Positions 53,454 to 63,461 of a stretch of 64,000 nt of DNA are shown here, one piece after another. The notes under the pieces are model-generated. The model was not told the origin of the DNA, did not search any database, and saw nothing but the letters and a program-made list of their open reading frames with translations. A program made the position numbers and the translations under genes. This stretch comes from Emticicia agri (GTDB taxonomy: Bacteria; Bacteroidota; Bacteroidia; Cytophagales; Spirosomataceae). The stretch is taken from NCBI GenBank assembly GCA_945860265.1, contig CAMAQF010000004.1, positions 25,635 to 89,634 of the forward strand, written 5' to 3'. The first letter of the stretch is position 1. Each line of letters starts with the position of its first letter.

Positions 53454-54866
53454 CTATTGATTCTTAAAATCCAATCTCACCACGTTCTCTACGTGATGAG
53501 TATGCGGAAACATATCCACTGGCTGAACAACCGAAATTGTGTATTTTTCGCTAAGAATTGCTAAATCTCGTGCTTGCGTAGCTGGATTACAACTTACATA
53601 AACAATTCGTTTAGGTGCTGCTTCCATAAGGATTCTCACAACTGCCTCGTCCATTCCAGCACGAGGAGGGTCAGTAATTACAACATCTGGCTTGCCGTGT
53701 TGTGCAATGAATTCCTTTGTCAAAAACTTACGCATATCCCCTGCATAAAAAATCGTGTTATGCAGTTCGTTCACTTCTGAATTGATTTTTGCATCTTCAA
53801 TCGCTTCTGGAACATACTCAATGCCAATTACTTTTTTTGCTTTCTTTGCCACAAAATTAGCGATTGTGCCTGTACCAGTATATAAATCATAGACCAATTC
53901 TTCCCCAGTCAGTCCTGCTAAATCTCTTGTGATTTTATACAATTCATAAGCTTGTTCGGAGTTAGTTTGGTAGAAAGATTTTACTCCAATTCTGAAAATC
54001 AAGCCCTCCATATTTTCCTCAATATAAGTTTTTCCAAAGTAAGTATGAACTTCCAAATCAAAGAATGTGTCGTTTCTTTTTTGATTCAAAATATAGTTTA
54101 AAGAAGTTATTTGCGGGAAGTTTGTGTGCAAATGATTCATTGTTGCCTCAATTTCTTTTTTATTATCTTTGGCGAATTGTACCATTACCATCAAATCGCG
54201 TGTTGTTGAAGTACGAATCATGACGTTTCGCAAGAAACCTTCGTGTGCTATGTGGTCATAATAAGTATAGTTATTAGCATTGGCGAAATCTCGCAACGAT
54301 AGACGAATCTCATTTGATGGATCGGTCTGATGATAACATTTTTCGATAGGAAGGACTTTTTCAAAACGCTTTGGTACGTGAAAACCCAAAGCATTTTTGC
54401 TCATGGTCTCATCTGTATCAATTTCGTTTCTCGTAAACCATCTGCTATTAGAGAAAGTATATTCTAATTTATTTCTATAATACTGCGTTTTTGCCGAACC
54501 TAAAATCGGATTAATTGATGGTAGGTCAAGTTTTCCGATGCGTGTAAGCTGATCGCTTACTTGTGTAAACTTTAGTTCTAATTGTTTTTCATAAGGTACA
54601 TGCTGCCACTTGCAACCCCCACAAACACCGAAATGTTGACAATGAGGGGCAATTCTATCGGCTGAAAACTCTAAAATCTCAAGAACATTTGCTTCTGCAT
54701 AGTTTTTCTTTCTATTATTCACAAAAAGTTTCACTTTATCGCCTGGATGTACATTGCTTCCCTCAATAAAAATTACCTGACCATTGTGTTTTGCAATACA
54801 TTTACCTTCGGCGGCAAAGCTCTCAACTACAATCGAATCAATTACAAATGTCTTTATTTTTCCCAT
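53454..54866 (-). CDS. 23S rRNA (uracil-5-)-methyltransferase, RumA/RlmD family
   Basis: A 470-residue enzyme. An N-terminal TRAM domain (about 1-62) leads to an Fe-S cluster region with C76, C82 and C85 (HCQHFGVCGGCKWQH) and a fourth cysteine near 167. The SAM-binding motif is YDLYTGTGTIANF, the catalytic nucleophile is C426 in VSCNPATQARD, and the base is E460. It forms 5-methyluridine in rRNA; the exact position is unproven. Domain order and length are those of RlmD. Confidence 0.9.
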   Translation of the reverse strand: MGKIKTFVIDSIVVESFAAEGKCIAKHNGQVIFIEGSNVHPGDKVKLFVNNRKKNYAEANVLEILEFSADRIAPHCQHFGVCGGCKWQHVPYEKQLELKFTQVSDQLTRIGKLDLPSINPILGSAKTQYYRNKLEYTFSNSRWFTRNEIDTDETMSKNALGFHVPKRFEKVLPIEKCYHQTDPSNEIRLSLRDFANANNYTYYDHIAHEGFLRNVMIRTSTTRDLMVMVQFAKDNKKEIEATMNHLHTNFPQITSLNYILNQKRNDTFFDLEVHTYFGKTYIEENMEGLIFRIGVKSFYQTNSEQAYELYKITRDLAGLTGEELVYDLYTGTGTIANFVAKKAKKVIGIEYVPEAIEDAKINSEVNELHNTIFYAGDMRKFLTKEFIAQHGKPDVVITDPPRAGMDEAVVRILMEAAPKRIVYVSCNPATQARDLAILSEKYTISVVQPVDMFPHTHHVENVVRLDFKNQ

Positions 54867-55016
54867 TATTTATTTTTCTTCTGAAATCGCATATTTAAAG
54901 GTTTCTCTTTAGTTTTAATTAACAAAAGTATTTAACTTAGCTTGAAGTTCAAAATCCAAACTTTGTCTCGCAATTTTTGTCTATATAAATAAAATTCCCT
55001 TTAAAACTTATTTGTT

Positions 55017-57218
55017 ATGAAAAGAATTATCCTTTTTGTTTTTTTTCAAATTATTACCTCATTTTGTTTTGCTTCCCATATTGTTGGAGGTGAAATTGAA
55101 GTAGTGCCTATTAAAAATCCAGTATCAGGATCCAGCACGCATCAAGTTACTTTAAGCCTCTATTTTGATGCTATAAATGGACGTACCGCTGCCGAAGATT
55201 TATCAATAACTTTACAAATCTTTCGAAAAAAAGATTTAGTAAAGATGGGAGATGTCACTTGTCCAAAGGTTTATCGTCAACCAATAAAATATATTGATCC
55301 TTCTTGCCAAAAAGGTGATTTGTCCACTCTATTGATAAAATATAGCAGTTTTATCGACCTTTCTGTTGATAAATTTTCAGATCCCGAAGGTTATATGATT
55401 GTATGGGAACGTTGTTGTAGAAATAATATTATTACCAATATTCAGAACCCAAGTAATGTTGGGATGGTCTTTTTTACTGAATTTGCCCCAGTAACAATCG
55501 TAAATACTACACCACATTTCAGAGATATTATTGCAGACTATGTTTGTATCAATCAAAATTTTGAAATGGATTTTAGTGCTACTGATGACGATGGCGATAG
55601 TTTGGTTTATACTTTAGTTGTGCCTTGGATAGGAAATTCTTCGACTGTTCAATCAAATCCGACTAATTCACCGAGTAGTAACTATAGAGAGGCTTCTTGG
55701 GTATCCGGCATTAATATTAACAATGTGATTCCTGGCGAAATTCCGTTACGTGTTGACTCACAAACAGGTGTGTTAAATGTAAAACCAAATAAACTTGGGC
55801 TTTACGTTTTTTCTGTGATGGTAGAGGAGTTTCGCAAGGGAAAGCGTATCGGGCGAATGAAGCGAGATTTTCAATTAAAAGTGATTGAGTGTTTTTTTAA
55901 TACGCCTCCAACGGTATTAGTTATAGGTCAGAATTCAAAGAGATTTTTTAAGGAAAGTGAGGTGATTACCATAAAAAAAGGCGAAAAACGTTGTTTTGAT
56001 ATTTTATATATTGACCCTGACCTTCGGCAAAAAGTAACACTTTCCGCTAAAGGTGTGAATATTGACACTAAAAAAATTCTTTTACCTTCAACAATTAACG
56101 TGGAGATTACCTCTAAAGATACGTTGAAAACGACCTTTTGTTTGGATGAATGTATTATTACAAAAAATAATGCTCCAGCCGATTTCTTCATAAATATTAG
56201 TGATAATGGTTGCCCAGTTCCTCAAAATCGTTCATTTAGAATGAGGGTTCAGTTTGAAGAAAATCAGAATACAAAGCCAAACATAACAACCTCACTGCTC
56301 GGAAATCCTATCGTTACTTATGGCGATACTCTAAAATTTACAGTTTTTGGAAACGACATTGATAATGATACTTTGGGATTAAGTGGAAATGGTCGGAATT
56401 TTAATTTTGGAAGCTATGGTTTTAGTTTTCCATCAAAACAAGGTATTGGCAGTGTAAATTCAATCTTACAGTTTATACCAAATTGTGAAGCCCTCAAGCA
56501 AAAACAAATGCTTTTAGATTTTATTGTAAAAGACCAACGGTGCGGACTCAGTACTCAGACTCTCTACTCGGTGCCAGTGGAGGTCAAAGGAAAACAAAAC
56601 AATTCTCCAACGGTCTTTACAAGTCTTCCAAATAATATGGTCGAACTTGTTTTAAATCCAAGTATTAATAATGAATTAACTTTCAATGTTAATTCACAAG
56701 ATATTGATAGTGAACAGCTTACACTTATTGGAACGCCTAAAGGTTTTGATTTTAAGAATGTGTTTATGTCGTTTGAAAACAAAGAAGGCAAAGGAAAAGT
56801 AAGTAGTTTATTCACTTGGAAGCCAACTTGTTTTATGCTCGGAGGAAAAGAATCTAAAGAATTTATTGTGAATTTTGCTGCAAAGGATAATAACTGTTTA
56901 CAATTACAAGATTCAGTTAGTGTAAAATTAATTCTGAAAGATAATTCAGTTATTGATAATCCTTTACAGCCATTCAATACTTTTACTCCAAACGGAGATG
57001 GCAAAAATGATCACTTCAATTTAGGTTCAATTCCCGAAGACAATTGTAAAAGACAGTTTAAAAAGTTCGAGATTGTCAATAGATGGGGTAAAACTGTATT
57101 CGTTTCTAACGAAAGAAGTTTTAAATGGACCGCTGAAAATGAGCCAACTGGAAATTATTTATACGCACTAACTTTTTCTGACGAAGTTTATAAAGGTATT
57201 ATTCATCTGATTCGTTAG
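55017..57218 (+). CDS. Gliding-motility-associated C-terminal domain surface protein
   Basis: A 733-residue exported protein with a signal peptide (…ITSFCFA|SHIVGGEIEV). Several Ig-like or cadherin-like beta domains follow (such as FSATDDDGDSLVYTL and IDPDLRQKVTLSAKGVN). A type B T9SS C-terminal domain closes it, with the signature FNTFTPNGDGKNDHF, VNRWGKTVF and PTGNYLYALTF. It is likely secreted by T9SS and anchored at the surface in adhesion or motility. No enzymatic domain is visible. Confidence 0.88.
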   Translation: MKRIILFVFFQIITSFCFASHIVGGEIEVVPIKNPVSGSSTHQVTLSLYFDAINGRTAAEDLSITLQIFRKKDLVKMGDVTCPKVYRQPIKYIDPSCQKGDLSTLLIKYSSFIDLSVDKFSDPEGYMIVWERCCRNNIITNIQNPSNVGMVFFTEFAPVTIVNTTPHFRDIIADYVCINQNFEMDFSATDDDGDSLVYTLVVPWIGNSSTVQSNPTNSPSSNYREASWVSGININNVIPGEIPLRVDSQTGVLNVKPNKLGLYVFSVMVEEFRKGKRIGRMKRDFQLKVIECFFNTPPTVLVIGQNSKRFFKESEVITIKKGEKRCFDILYIDPDLRQKVTLSAKGVNIDTKKILLPSTINVEITSKDTLKTTFCLDECIITKNNAPADFFINISDNGCPVPQNRSFRMRVQFEENQNTKPNITTSLLGNPIVTYGDTLKFTVFGNDIDNDTLGLSGNGRNFNFGSYGFSFPSKQGIGSVNSILQFIPNCEALKQKQMLLDFIVKDQRCGLSTQTLYSVPVEVKGKQNNSPTVFTSLPNNMVELVLNPSINNELTFNVNSQDIDSEQLTLIGTPKGFDFKNVFMSFENKEGKGKVSSLFTWKPTCFMLGGKESKEFIVNFAAKDNNCLQLQDSVSVKLILKDNSVIDNPLQPFNTFTPNGDGKNDHFNLGSIPEDNCKRQFKKFEIVNRWGKTVFVSNERSFKWTAENEPTGNYLYALTFSDEVYKGIIHLIR

Positions 57219-57343
57219 TTTTAATTTTTGTCAAATTGTTTTTAATTTCAATTTGGAACAAATTTAAGAAAAAAAGCATTTTATGATAATTAAAGTTTTG
57301 CCAATCATTGGTGATAATTTATATTTTTAAATTATTTTTTTCC

Positions 57344-58174
57344 ATGCTAACAAATAAAGTCGTAATCATTACAGGCGGTTCGTCAGGCATTGGCAAAGCT
57401 CTTGCTTTTGAGCTTGGTAAAGAGCGTTGTAAATTGATTATTACCGGTCGAAATATCGACAAATTAGAGCAAACCAGCCACGAACTTTCAACACAAGGAA
57501 TCGAAAACCATTACATTGTGGCCGATTCAAGTTTAGAATACGACAATAAAAGAATTGTTGCAGAAGCAATTTATCATTATGGTACTATTGACATCGTTAT
57601 TAACAATGCTGGTATTACGATGCGGTCAATGTTTGAAGATGCCAATATTGATGCGACCATCCGTAAAGTAATGGATATTAATTTCTTTGGCACTGTTTAT
57701 CTCACTCAAGCAGCTTTGCCCTATATAAAAAAGGCCAAAGGAACGATTGTGGGTATTTCCTCTATTGCGGGTTTTAGAGGTTTGCCTGTACGAAGTGGGT
57801 ATTCAGCCTCAAAATTTGCAGTAAATGGTTTTCTTGAAGCAATTCGTACAGAACTTTTAATTACTGGGGTAAATGTACTCACTGCTTGTCCAGGATTTAC
57901 GTCATCAAACATTCGTTTTGCTGCCATTGATGCACACGGTGATATAAGCCAAGAAACAGTTCGAGATGAAATGAAAATGATGTCTTCAGAAGAATGTGCT
58001 ATGCATGTTGTAAAAGCTATCAAAAAACGGAAACGTTCTATTATTTTGACAAACGAAGGTAAACTGACAGTTTGGCTAAATAAGTGGTTTCCAAGCTTAG
58101 TTGATAAATTAATTTTTATTAATTTATCAAAAGAAAAAAACTCGCCATTAAAAAAAGCCAACAAAATTCTTTAA
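57344..58174 (+). CDS. Short-chain dehydrogenase/reductase (SDR)
   Basis: About 276 residues from ATG 57344; an upstream in-frame start at 57308 would add a hydrophobic stub. Cofactor loop TGGSSGIG and NNAGITM are present, and the active site is Ser in GISSIAG with YSASK (Tyr/Lys). The C-terminal half resembles the DHRS7-like group. It is a classical NAD(P)-dependent oxidoreductase of unknown substrate, possibly lipid. Surrounding genes give no pathway. Confidence 0.88.
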   Translation: MLTNKVVIITGGSSGIGKALAFELGKERCKLIITGRNIDKLEQTSHELSTQGIENHYIVADSSLEYDNKRIVAEAIYHYGTIDIVINNAGITMRSMFEDANIDATIRKVMDINFFGTVYLTQAALPYIKKAKGTIVGISSIAGFRGLPVRSGYSASKFAVNGFLEAIRTELLITGVNVLTACPGFTSSNIRFAAIDAHGDISQETVRDEMKMMSSEECAMHVVKAIKKRKRSIILTNEGKLTVWLNKWFPSLVDKLIFINLSKEKNSPLKKANKIL

Positions 58175-58216
58175 TTACCTAAATTTAACCTGTTTGAAAA
58201 ATAAGCGTAATATTTT

Positions 58217-58954
58217 TTATTTTACCACCCAAATATCGCTCTCTTTTAGATAGCAAAATTGACCTTCCCACAAAACTTGATACCAAATATCATCTGTTTT
58301 TATTACGTTCAATCTATTCCCTTCGCTGATATTACCTATAATCTGAGAAGCTGCCGATGGGTAGTCACGTAAATATACTTTCTCATTTTTTATAATAACG
58401 GATTTATAGTTATTGGGAAGATTAATTAAACTTGCCAAAATTAATAAATATGTTAAAAAAATTATTTTATGCCTGATAGGAGAGAACTGATTATTTTTTT
58501 TCTTCAATACAAGTACAATAAAAATATAAATTCCTAATAAAATAAAACTACCCCAAACATAATTTGAATATTGGCGGTAGTAAAATAAAAAATAATTCAA
58601 ATCATTTTTTTCATATCCACTAAACCCATTTTCAGAAGCTATATTGTACATTTTTTCAAATACTTTTTCGTCGGGTTTCTTAAAAAAATATAGATTTAGG
58701 TAGAACAACTCTTTTACAAATTCAGCCTTTGTTTCTGAAATATTTGCAAGTTTTAAATAAATTTTGGGGTTTACGTTTATATTGTTTTCTATAATTTTAT
58801 CATAAATGTTTCTTGCCTCATCTGTTTTTTTTTGAATAAATAAAGAATCTGCTTTCTTATTTAAACTTGTTTGTCCTTGACTATCAAGTGCTTGGGTAAA
58901 TACTATAAAAAGGAAAAAAAATATTTTAAGAAATTTCAAAAAGTATGTTTGCAT
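58217..58954 (-). CDS. Membrane-anchored TPR/SH3b-like protein
   Basis: About 245 residues from the ATG at 58954, preferred because it opens a signal peptide (…FIVFTQALDSQGQ); an upstream frame to 59041 is unlikely. A tetratricopeptide-like helical region (NKKADSLFIQKKTDEARNIY) is followed by two hydrophobic segments near 135-155 and 165-180 and a C-terminal bacterial SH3-like domain (VYLRDYPSAASQIIGNI; WYQVLWEGQFCYLKESD). This resembles BatE-like proteins of Bacteroidota. The SH3-like domain may bind cell-wall material. Confidence 0.65.
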   Translation of the reverse strand: MQTYFLKFLKIFFFLFIVFTQALDSQGQTSLNKKADSLFIQKKTDEARNIYDKIIENNINVNPKIYLKLANISETKAEFVKELFYLNLYFFKKPDEKVFEKMYNIASENGFSGYEKNDLNYFLFYYRQYSNYVWGSFILLGIYIFIVLVLKKKNNQFSPIRHKIIFLTYLLILASLINLPNNYKSVIIKNEKVYLRDYPSAASQIIGNISEGNRLNVIKTDDIWYQVLWEGQFCYLKESDIWVVK

Positions 58955-59081
58955 CGTATTGTTAAAAGTACTAATTTTGCACCACGGTTTAAGAATAACA
59001 TCACAGAAAAACAAAGTTAATACAAAACAATTTACTTTCAAATCTGTTTTTATAATTATAAATTTAAATCAAAAATATTAA

Positions 59082-59154
59082 GATTCCGTAGCTCAGTTGG
59101 TAGAGCAATACACTTTTAATGTATGGGTCCTGGGTTCGAATCCCAGCGGGATCA
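59082..59154 (+). tRNA. tRNA-Lys (anticodon TTT), copy 1
   Basis: Cloverleaf GATTCCGTAGCTCAGTTGG… with anticodon loop CTTTTAA, T loop TTCGAAT and acceptor GATTCCG/CGGGATC. The anticodon is TTT and CCA is not encoded. An identical copy lies 88 bp downstream. Confidence 0.95.
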
Positions 59155-59242
59155 CATTTGGTATTGCTTGTCTACAGAATCTCTCTCGTATCAGATTACA
59201 CATCAAAAATATGCAAACTTAGGTTAATACCATAAATTTGAC

Positions 59243-59315
59243 GATTCCGTAGCTCAGTTGGTAGAGCAATACACTTTTAATGTATGGGTCCTGGGTTCGA
59301 ATCCCAGCGGGATCA
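59243..59315 (+). tRNA. tRNA-Lys (anticodon TTT), copy 2
   Basis: The 73-nt sequence is the same as the copy at 59082, base for base. The spacer between them is AT-rich and unrelated to either flank, so the pair looks like a tandem gene duplication that kept only the tRNA identical. Confidence 0.95.
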
Positions 59316-59422
59316 CAATAGCCTCTCTAACAGAGGCTATTATTTTTAAATTACAAAACAAGATATTAATTTTGAAAAATCTTTTTCCTTGGTTTGTTTC
59401 GCTTATAGTTTAAATCTTTTTT

Positions 59423-59506
59423 GGCGAGGTGGTGAAATTGGTAGACACGCTACTTTGAGGTGGTAGTGGGCGAAAGCCTGTGAGAGTTCGAATCTCTTCT
59501 TCGTCA
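59423..59506 (+). tRNA. tRNA-Leu (anticodon GAG)
   Basis: An 84-nt class II tRNA with D loop GAAATTGGTAGACAC, anticodon stem CTACT/GGTAG around loop TTGAGGT (anticodon GAG), and a long variable arm (TGGGCGAAAGCCTGT). The acceptor pairs with some G-U. CCA is not encoded. Confidence 0.93.
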
Positions 59507-59566
59507 CATTTATGTATTAACTTAAAATGATTTTAAGTTCAAGTGCTCAAAGTAACGCATATTTTA

Positions 59567-59597
59567 AAAGCCTTTCCGATTGTGGAAGGCTTTTTTT
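59567..59597 (+). terminator. Terminator after the tRNA cluster
   Basis: GCCTTTCC (59570-59577) pairs with GGAAGGC (59584-59590) with one bulged T, then a run of seven T (59591-59597). It probably ends the Lys-Lys-Leu tRNA transcript. Confidence 0.75.
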
Positions 59598-60012
59598 GTT
59601 GGCCTAATAATTAACTTATAATATATTGCCTTTGCTTGCCTTAATTTACTATAATTTTTTTTGAAAAGAATGTCTTGTAAAAGAAGCTTTTTATAAATAC
59701 TACAGTTAATAATGTTGATTTAATGTTACCATCAGTTATTTAAATTATTTATCTAACACCTTTTTTTTACATATTCTAATCTTCTAATAATGATACACTT
59801 ACATTATTTTTGTTATTTTATTGTACTAACTTAATAATATATACGTATTTTAAAGAAATCACTGAATTTTCTACAATTTTAAAAAACTGTTAAAACGTAC
59901 AATTAAATTTTACGTTTAATTCATAAATTATTAATATTTCGGTAAACGTTTTATGTTGACGCTGTTACTAACTTGCATTATTGTTAACCAATCAAATTAT
60001 TTTATAGTTTTT
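59598..60012. other. AT-rich region upstream of the PhoX-like gene
   Basis: No ORF, RNA gene or complete promoter is supported. An imperfect inverted repeat, TAAAACGTA (59891-59899) and TACGTTTA (59911-59918), and another TAAACGTTTT stretch near 59943 could be regulatory sites for the gene at 60013. Confidence 0.35.
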
Positions 60013-61500
60013 ATGAAAATCCAAAAATTACAAATCAGCCTTTTTGCTGTTTTAATTACAGTCTCTTCGTGCAACGTTTTTAACAAAACCGACGAAATAC
60101 CAAAAACAGATGTTGTCTTGAAAGACCATTCAATTAATCCTTCTTTGGTGAAAATGCTCCCAGGTTTTGAAAGCCTAAAAATGAACACCTTAATTAGTAG
60201 CGATGATGTATTGCCAGAATCTCCAAATTTTGTGTTCGGTGGACAGCCCGATGGTGCAGGTATTATCAAAAACCCTTCGGGTGATGGCTATGTGATGATT
60301 AACAACCACGAATTTTTACGTTCGGTTTCGAGAGTGTATTTAGACAAAACCTTCAAGCCAACTAAGGGTGAATACGTGGTAGATTACGAAGGCGGTCAGT
60401 GGAGATTGTGTTCGGCAACAATGGTTACACCACAAGAACACGGTTTTGGACTAACTTTTTTAACCGCAGGTGAAAGTGGTGCTGAATCAATGGTTCATGC
60501 GATTGACCCTTTGGGTGCTGCTAATAAGAAAGGTAAGGATAGAGTTTTGGCTGCTTTGGGCAAAGCCAGTATGGAAAATGCTGTGCCATTACACAAAGAT
60601 GCGTATCCTGGTAAAACAGTAATTATGATTGGAGAAGATGATTCAGACGGTCAGTTATTAGCTTATGTTTCAAACACTGTTGGTGATTTGCAAAATGGCA
60701 AACTATACTTCTTGAAAAGAACAGATAATGACGCCATAGAAACTAACATGAAAAAAGGCGATAAGTACGACGTTGAATTTGTTGAGGTTGATAATGCAAA
60801 AAATTTGACTGGTGCACAGATTGCATCTCTTTCAGTTCAGAAAAAAGCAATTCAATTTGCTCGTGTAGAAGATGTAGATTACGGTAAAGGAAGTGCAGCT
60901 AATAATCGTAATGTTTATTTCACTGCAACTGGTGTAAGTCAAGCCGATAAAGTTACGCCAGTAGCTGGGAAAACAATGTGGGGTAGAGTTTATCATTTAG
61001 CAATGGATGCTAATGACCCTTTGAAAGGAAAATTATCTGTCGCTGTTGATGGTGTGGTTGACCCTGGTAATAATATCATAAATCCTGATAATATCTGTGT
61101 GACACAAAATTATGTTTATATCCAAGAAGACGGTGACTCATTTTACAAAGAGACAAAACATGATGGTAGAATCTGGCAATACAGTATTGCTACTGGTGCA
61201 TTAGTGCCAGCTATTGAGATGAACCACAAAAGAGATGTAGTTGATTTCAATAACAAATATAATGTTCTAAAATCTAATTTACTAAGTTCTTGGGAGTATG
61301 GTGCAATGTACGATATTTCTGACTTGGTGAATATTCCTAATACATTTGTAATCAATTTGCATCCTCATACTTGGAGAGACATGAAGTATAGCAATGCTGA
61401 TGGTAGCCCGATTACTATTGCAAAATCAGTTTCTGATGCCTCGACAGGTTCATTTGCTGAAGGTGGTCAGGTTGTGATTATTTCGGGTCTTGCTCGTTAA
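60013..61500 (+). CDS. PhoX-like (DUF839) lipoprotein phosphatase-family protein
   Basis: About 495 residues from ATG 60013. An in-frame ATG at 59953 is rejected because only 60013 gives a proper lipoprotein signal with lipobox VSSC (…LITVSS|CNV). The body resembles the PhoX/DUF839 propeller: GYVMINNHEF near residue 95, later GEDDSDGQLLAYVSN, KHDGRIWQYS and ADKVTPVAGKTMWGRVYHL. PhoX enzymes are calcium/iron alkaline phosphatases, but not all DUF839 proteins are active. It is followed by a terminator and then a cytochrome peroxidase lipoprotein. Confidence 0.72.
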   Translation: MKIQKLQISLFAVLITVSSCNVFNKTDEIPKTDVVLKDHSINPSLVKMLPGFESLKMNTLISSDDVLPESPNFVFGGQPDGAGIIKNPSGDGYVMINNHEFLRSVSRVYLDKTFKPTKGEYVVDYEGGQWRLCSATMVTPQEHGFGLTFLTAGESGAESMVHAIDPLGAANKKGKDRVLAALGKASMENAVPLHKDAYPGKTVIMIGEDDSDGQLLAYVSNTVGDLQNGKLYFLKRTDNDAIETNMKKGDKYDVEFVEVDNAKNLTGAQIASLSVQKKAIQFARVEDVDYGKGSAANNRNVYFTATGVSQADKVTPVAGKTMWGRVYHLAMDANDPLKGKLSVAVDGVVDPGNNIINPDNICVTQNYVYIQEDGDSFYKETKHDGRIWQYSIATGALVPAIEMNHKRDVVDFNNKYNVLKSNLLSSWEYGAMYDISDLVNIPNTFVINLHPHTWRDMKYSNADGSPITIAKSVSDASTGSFAEGGQVVIISGLAR

Positions 61501-61520
61501 TCCTTTACAATTATTGTCAT

Positions 61521-61554
61521 AAAAAACCCTTCGCTGTTTAGCTAAGGGTTTTTT
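61521..61554 (+). terminator. Terminator after the PhoX-like gene
   Basis: AAAAAACCCTT (61521-61531) and AAGGGTTTTTT (61544-61554) form an 11-bp stem with a GCT/AGC inner pair and a T-rich tail. Confidence 0.87.
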
Positions 61555-61574
61555 ATTTAAAACCAAACCAAATA

Positions 61575-63359
61575 ATGAAACCAATAAGTTATTTTTCCTT
61601 GTTATTGAGCTTACTGTTTTTTGCAAATAGTTGTCATAAAGCTACTCAAAAAACTACTTCAGAGCATTCAAAAGAGATATTTTTGAATGATTTAGAGCTG
61701 CTACAAAATCAACTTAAAAATGATTTTCTGCCACTTGCCACACATTCTAATAATATAGATTCGCTACAAAAGGTATTTATTGACTGTCGAAATAACTACA
61801 AAAAAATTGAGCACATCACTGAATATTTTATGCCTTCGGCGAGCGTTTTGGTAAATGGGCCACCCTTGAATGAAATCGAATTGGAGGAAAATAAGGTTTT
61901 TGCTCCGAGTGGTTTTCAGGTTATAGAGCCGTTTATCTTTCCTGTAATTGATTCTGAAAATAGAAAAGAGTTGGTGATGGAAGTCAAGAAACTTATTCAA
62001 GAATTAAAAAAGTACAAACAATTAGAAACCGTTGAATTTTCAGAAAATCAGATTTTTGATGCCATTCGCCTACAAATTTTCAGAATAAACACCTTAGGTA
62101 TTTCGGGTTTCGATACACCACTTTGTCAGACTTTTATCACTGAGGCAAATACTTCGCTGAAAAGTATGAGAAGGTATATCAAGCCAAATATTGAAGCAAA
62201 TGAAAGTAAATCGAAAGAAATAATACAGATTTGGAATTCGTGTGAGGCCTACTTGAGTACTCAAAAAACAACCGAAAATTTTGATTATTTAGCATTTGTC
62301 AAGAAGTACTCAAACAATCTTTCACGAACACTCGTTGAATTTCAGGAAAAAATTGTTATCCCAAAGCTGATTGAAACTCGTCCACTTCGAGTGACAGCTA
62401 AAACGCTTTTTGATAAAGATATTTTTGATGTAAATTTTTACGCACCAAATGCTGATTCTTATGTTACCGATGAACGAGTCGCACTCGGAAGGAAACTTTT
62501 TTATGACCAAACGCTCACTTCCAGCAATCGTTCGTGTGGCTCGTGCCACCAAGCCGAAAAGGCTTTTACCGACAGTAAAACCAAAGCTTTGGCTATTGGT
62601 GGTTCGCAAATTCAACGTAATACTCCAACACTCACTTATGCAGCACTACAAAATGCCCAATTTTATGATTTGCGTGTCAATAACTTAGAAGCCCAAGCCT
62701 TTGATGTGGTACTCAACAAAGATGAAATGCACGGCTCGTTTGATGAAGCTATAAAGAAAATTATGATAGATGATGCTTATCTAAAAGCATTTAAGACAGC
62801 CTATCCGCTTGTAAAAGAAATAACGCAAGTCGAAATTCAAAATGCGTTGGCAAGTTTTACACGCTCACTAATTCCGTTTAATTCGAGATTTGATAAGTTT
62901 ATGAGAAATGAAAATACTCAACTAACTGAAAAAGAAAAGCAAGGTTTTAATCTGTTTATGGGAAAAGGGAAATGTGGAATTTGCCATTTTATGCCAGTTT
63001 TCAATGGTACCGCTCCACCGAGTTTTACACATACAGATTCGGAAGTGATAGGTGTTTTTGAATCAACCAAAAGTAAAAAACTTGATAAAGATTTAGGTCG
63101 TGGAAAACTCAATCCGTTTGAAGATTGGCTTTATGCTTTTAAGACCCCAACTCTCAGAAATATCGGTAAAACTGCTCCTTATATGCACAATGGGGCCTAT
63201 AAAACCCTTGATGATGTGATTGATTTTTATAATAATGGTGGTGCAGTTGGAATGGGCATCGACTTACCTAATCAAACGCTGGCATCGGATAAGTTAAACT
63301 TGACCGAAACTGAGAAAAAATCATTGATAAGTTTCTTGCAAACATTGAGCGATGAGTAA
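61575..63359 (+). CDS. Di-heme cytochrome c peroxidase lipoprotein with long N-terminal extension
   Basis: A 594-residue lipoprotein (lipobox ANSC, …FFANS|CHK). Residues about 30-290 form an all-helical domain that resembles imelysin-type iron-linked modules. The C-terminal part is a MauG/CcpA-like di-heme peroxidase with heme-binding CGSCH (321-325) and CGICH (467-471), plus the family RLFYDQTLT-like GRKLFYDQ and RGKLNPFEDW. It probably reduces hydrogen peroxide in the periplasm. It starts 74 bp after the PhoX-like gene's stop but behind a terminator. The imelysin assignment is tentative. Confidence 0.85.
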   Translation: MKPISYFSLLLSLLFFANSCHKATQKTTSEHSKEIFLNDLELLQNQLKNDFLPLATHSNNIDSLQKVFIDCRNNYKKIEHITEYFMPSASVLVNGPPLNEIELEENKVFAPSGFQVIEPFIFPVIDSENRKELVMEVKKLIQELKKYKQLETVEFSENQIFDAIRLQIFRINTLGISGFDTPLCQTFITEANTSLKSMRRYIKPNIEANESKSKEIIQIWNSCEAYLSTQKTTENFDYLAFVKKYSNNLSRTLVEFQEKIVIPKLIETRPLRVTAKTLFDKDIFDVNFYAPNADSYVTDERVALGRKLFYDQTLTSSNRSCGSCHQAEKAFTDSKTKALAIGGSQIQRNTPTLTYAALQNAQFYDLRVNNLEAQAFDVVLNKDEMHGSFDEAIKKIMIDDAYLKAFKTAYPLVKEITQVEIQNALASFTRSLIPFNSRFDKFMRNENTQLTEKEKQGFNLFMGKGKCGICHFMPVFNGTAPPSFTHTDSEVIGVFESTKSKKLDKDLGRGKLNPFEDWLYAFKTPTLRNIGKTAPYMHNGAYKTLDDVIDFYNNGGAVGMGIDLPNQTLASDKLNLTETEKKSLISFLQTLSDE

Positions 63360-63414
63360 TTGTATTTACAATATATTTGTTCTCTACTTTCATTATTTAT
63401 TGAAAACAAATGCT

Positions 63415-63422
63415 TACCTTTG
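63415..63422 (+). promoter_or_regulatory. -7 promoter element of rpsO
   Basis: TACCTTTG exactly fits TAnnTTTG, 40 bp upstream of the rpsO start codon. A well-spaced -33 element was not found. Confidence 0.5.
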
Positions 63423-63461
63423 CAATTGTTTTTCATATTTATTAATCTAAGTTAACATCAA

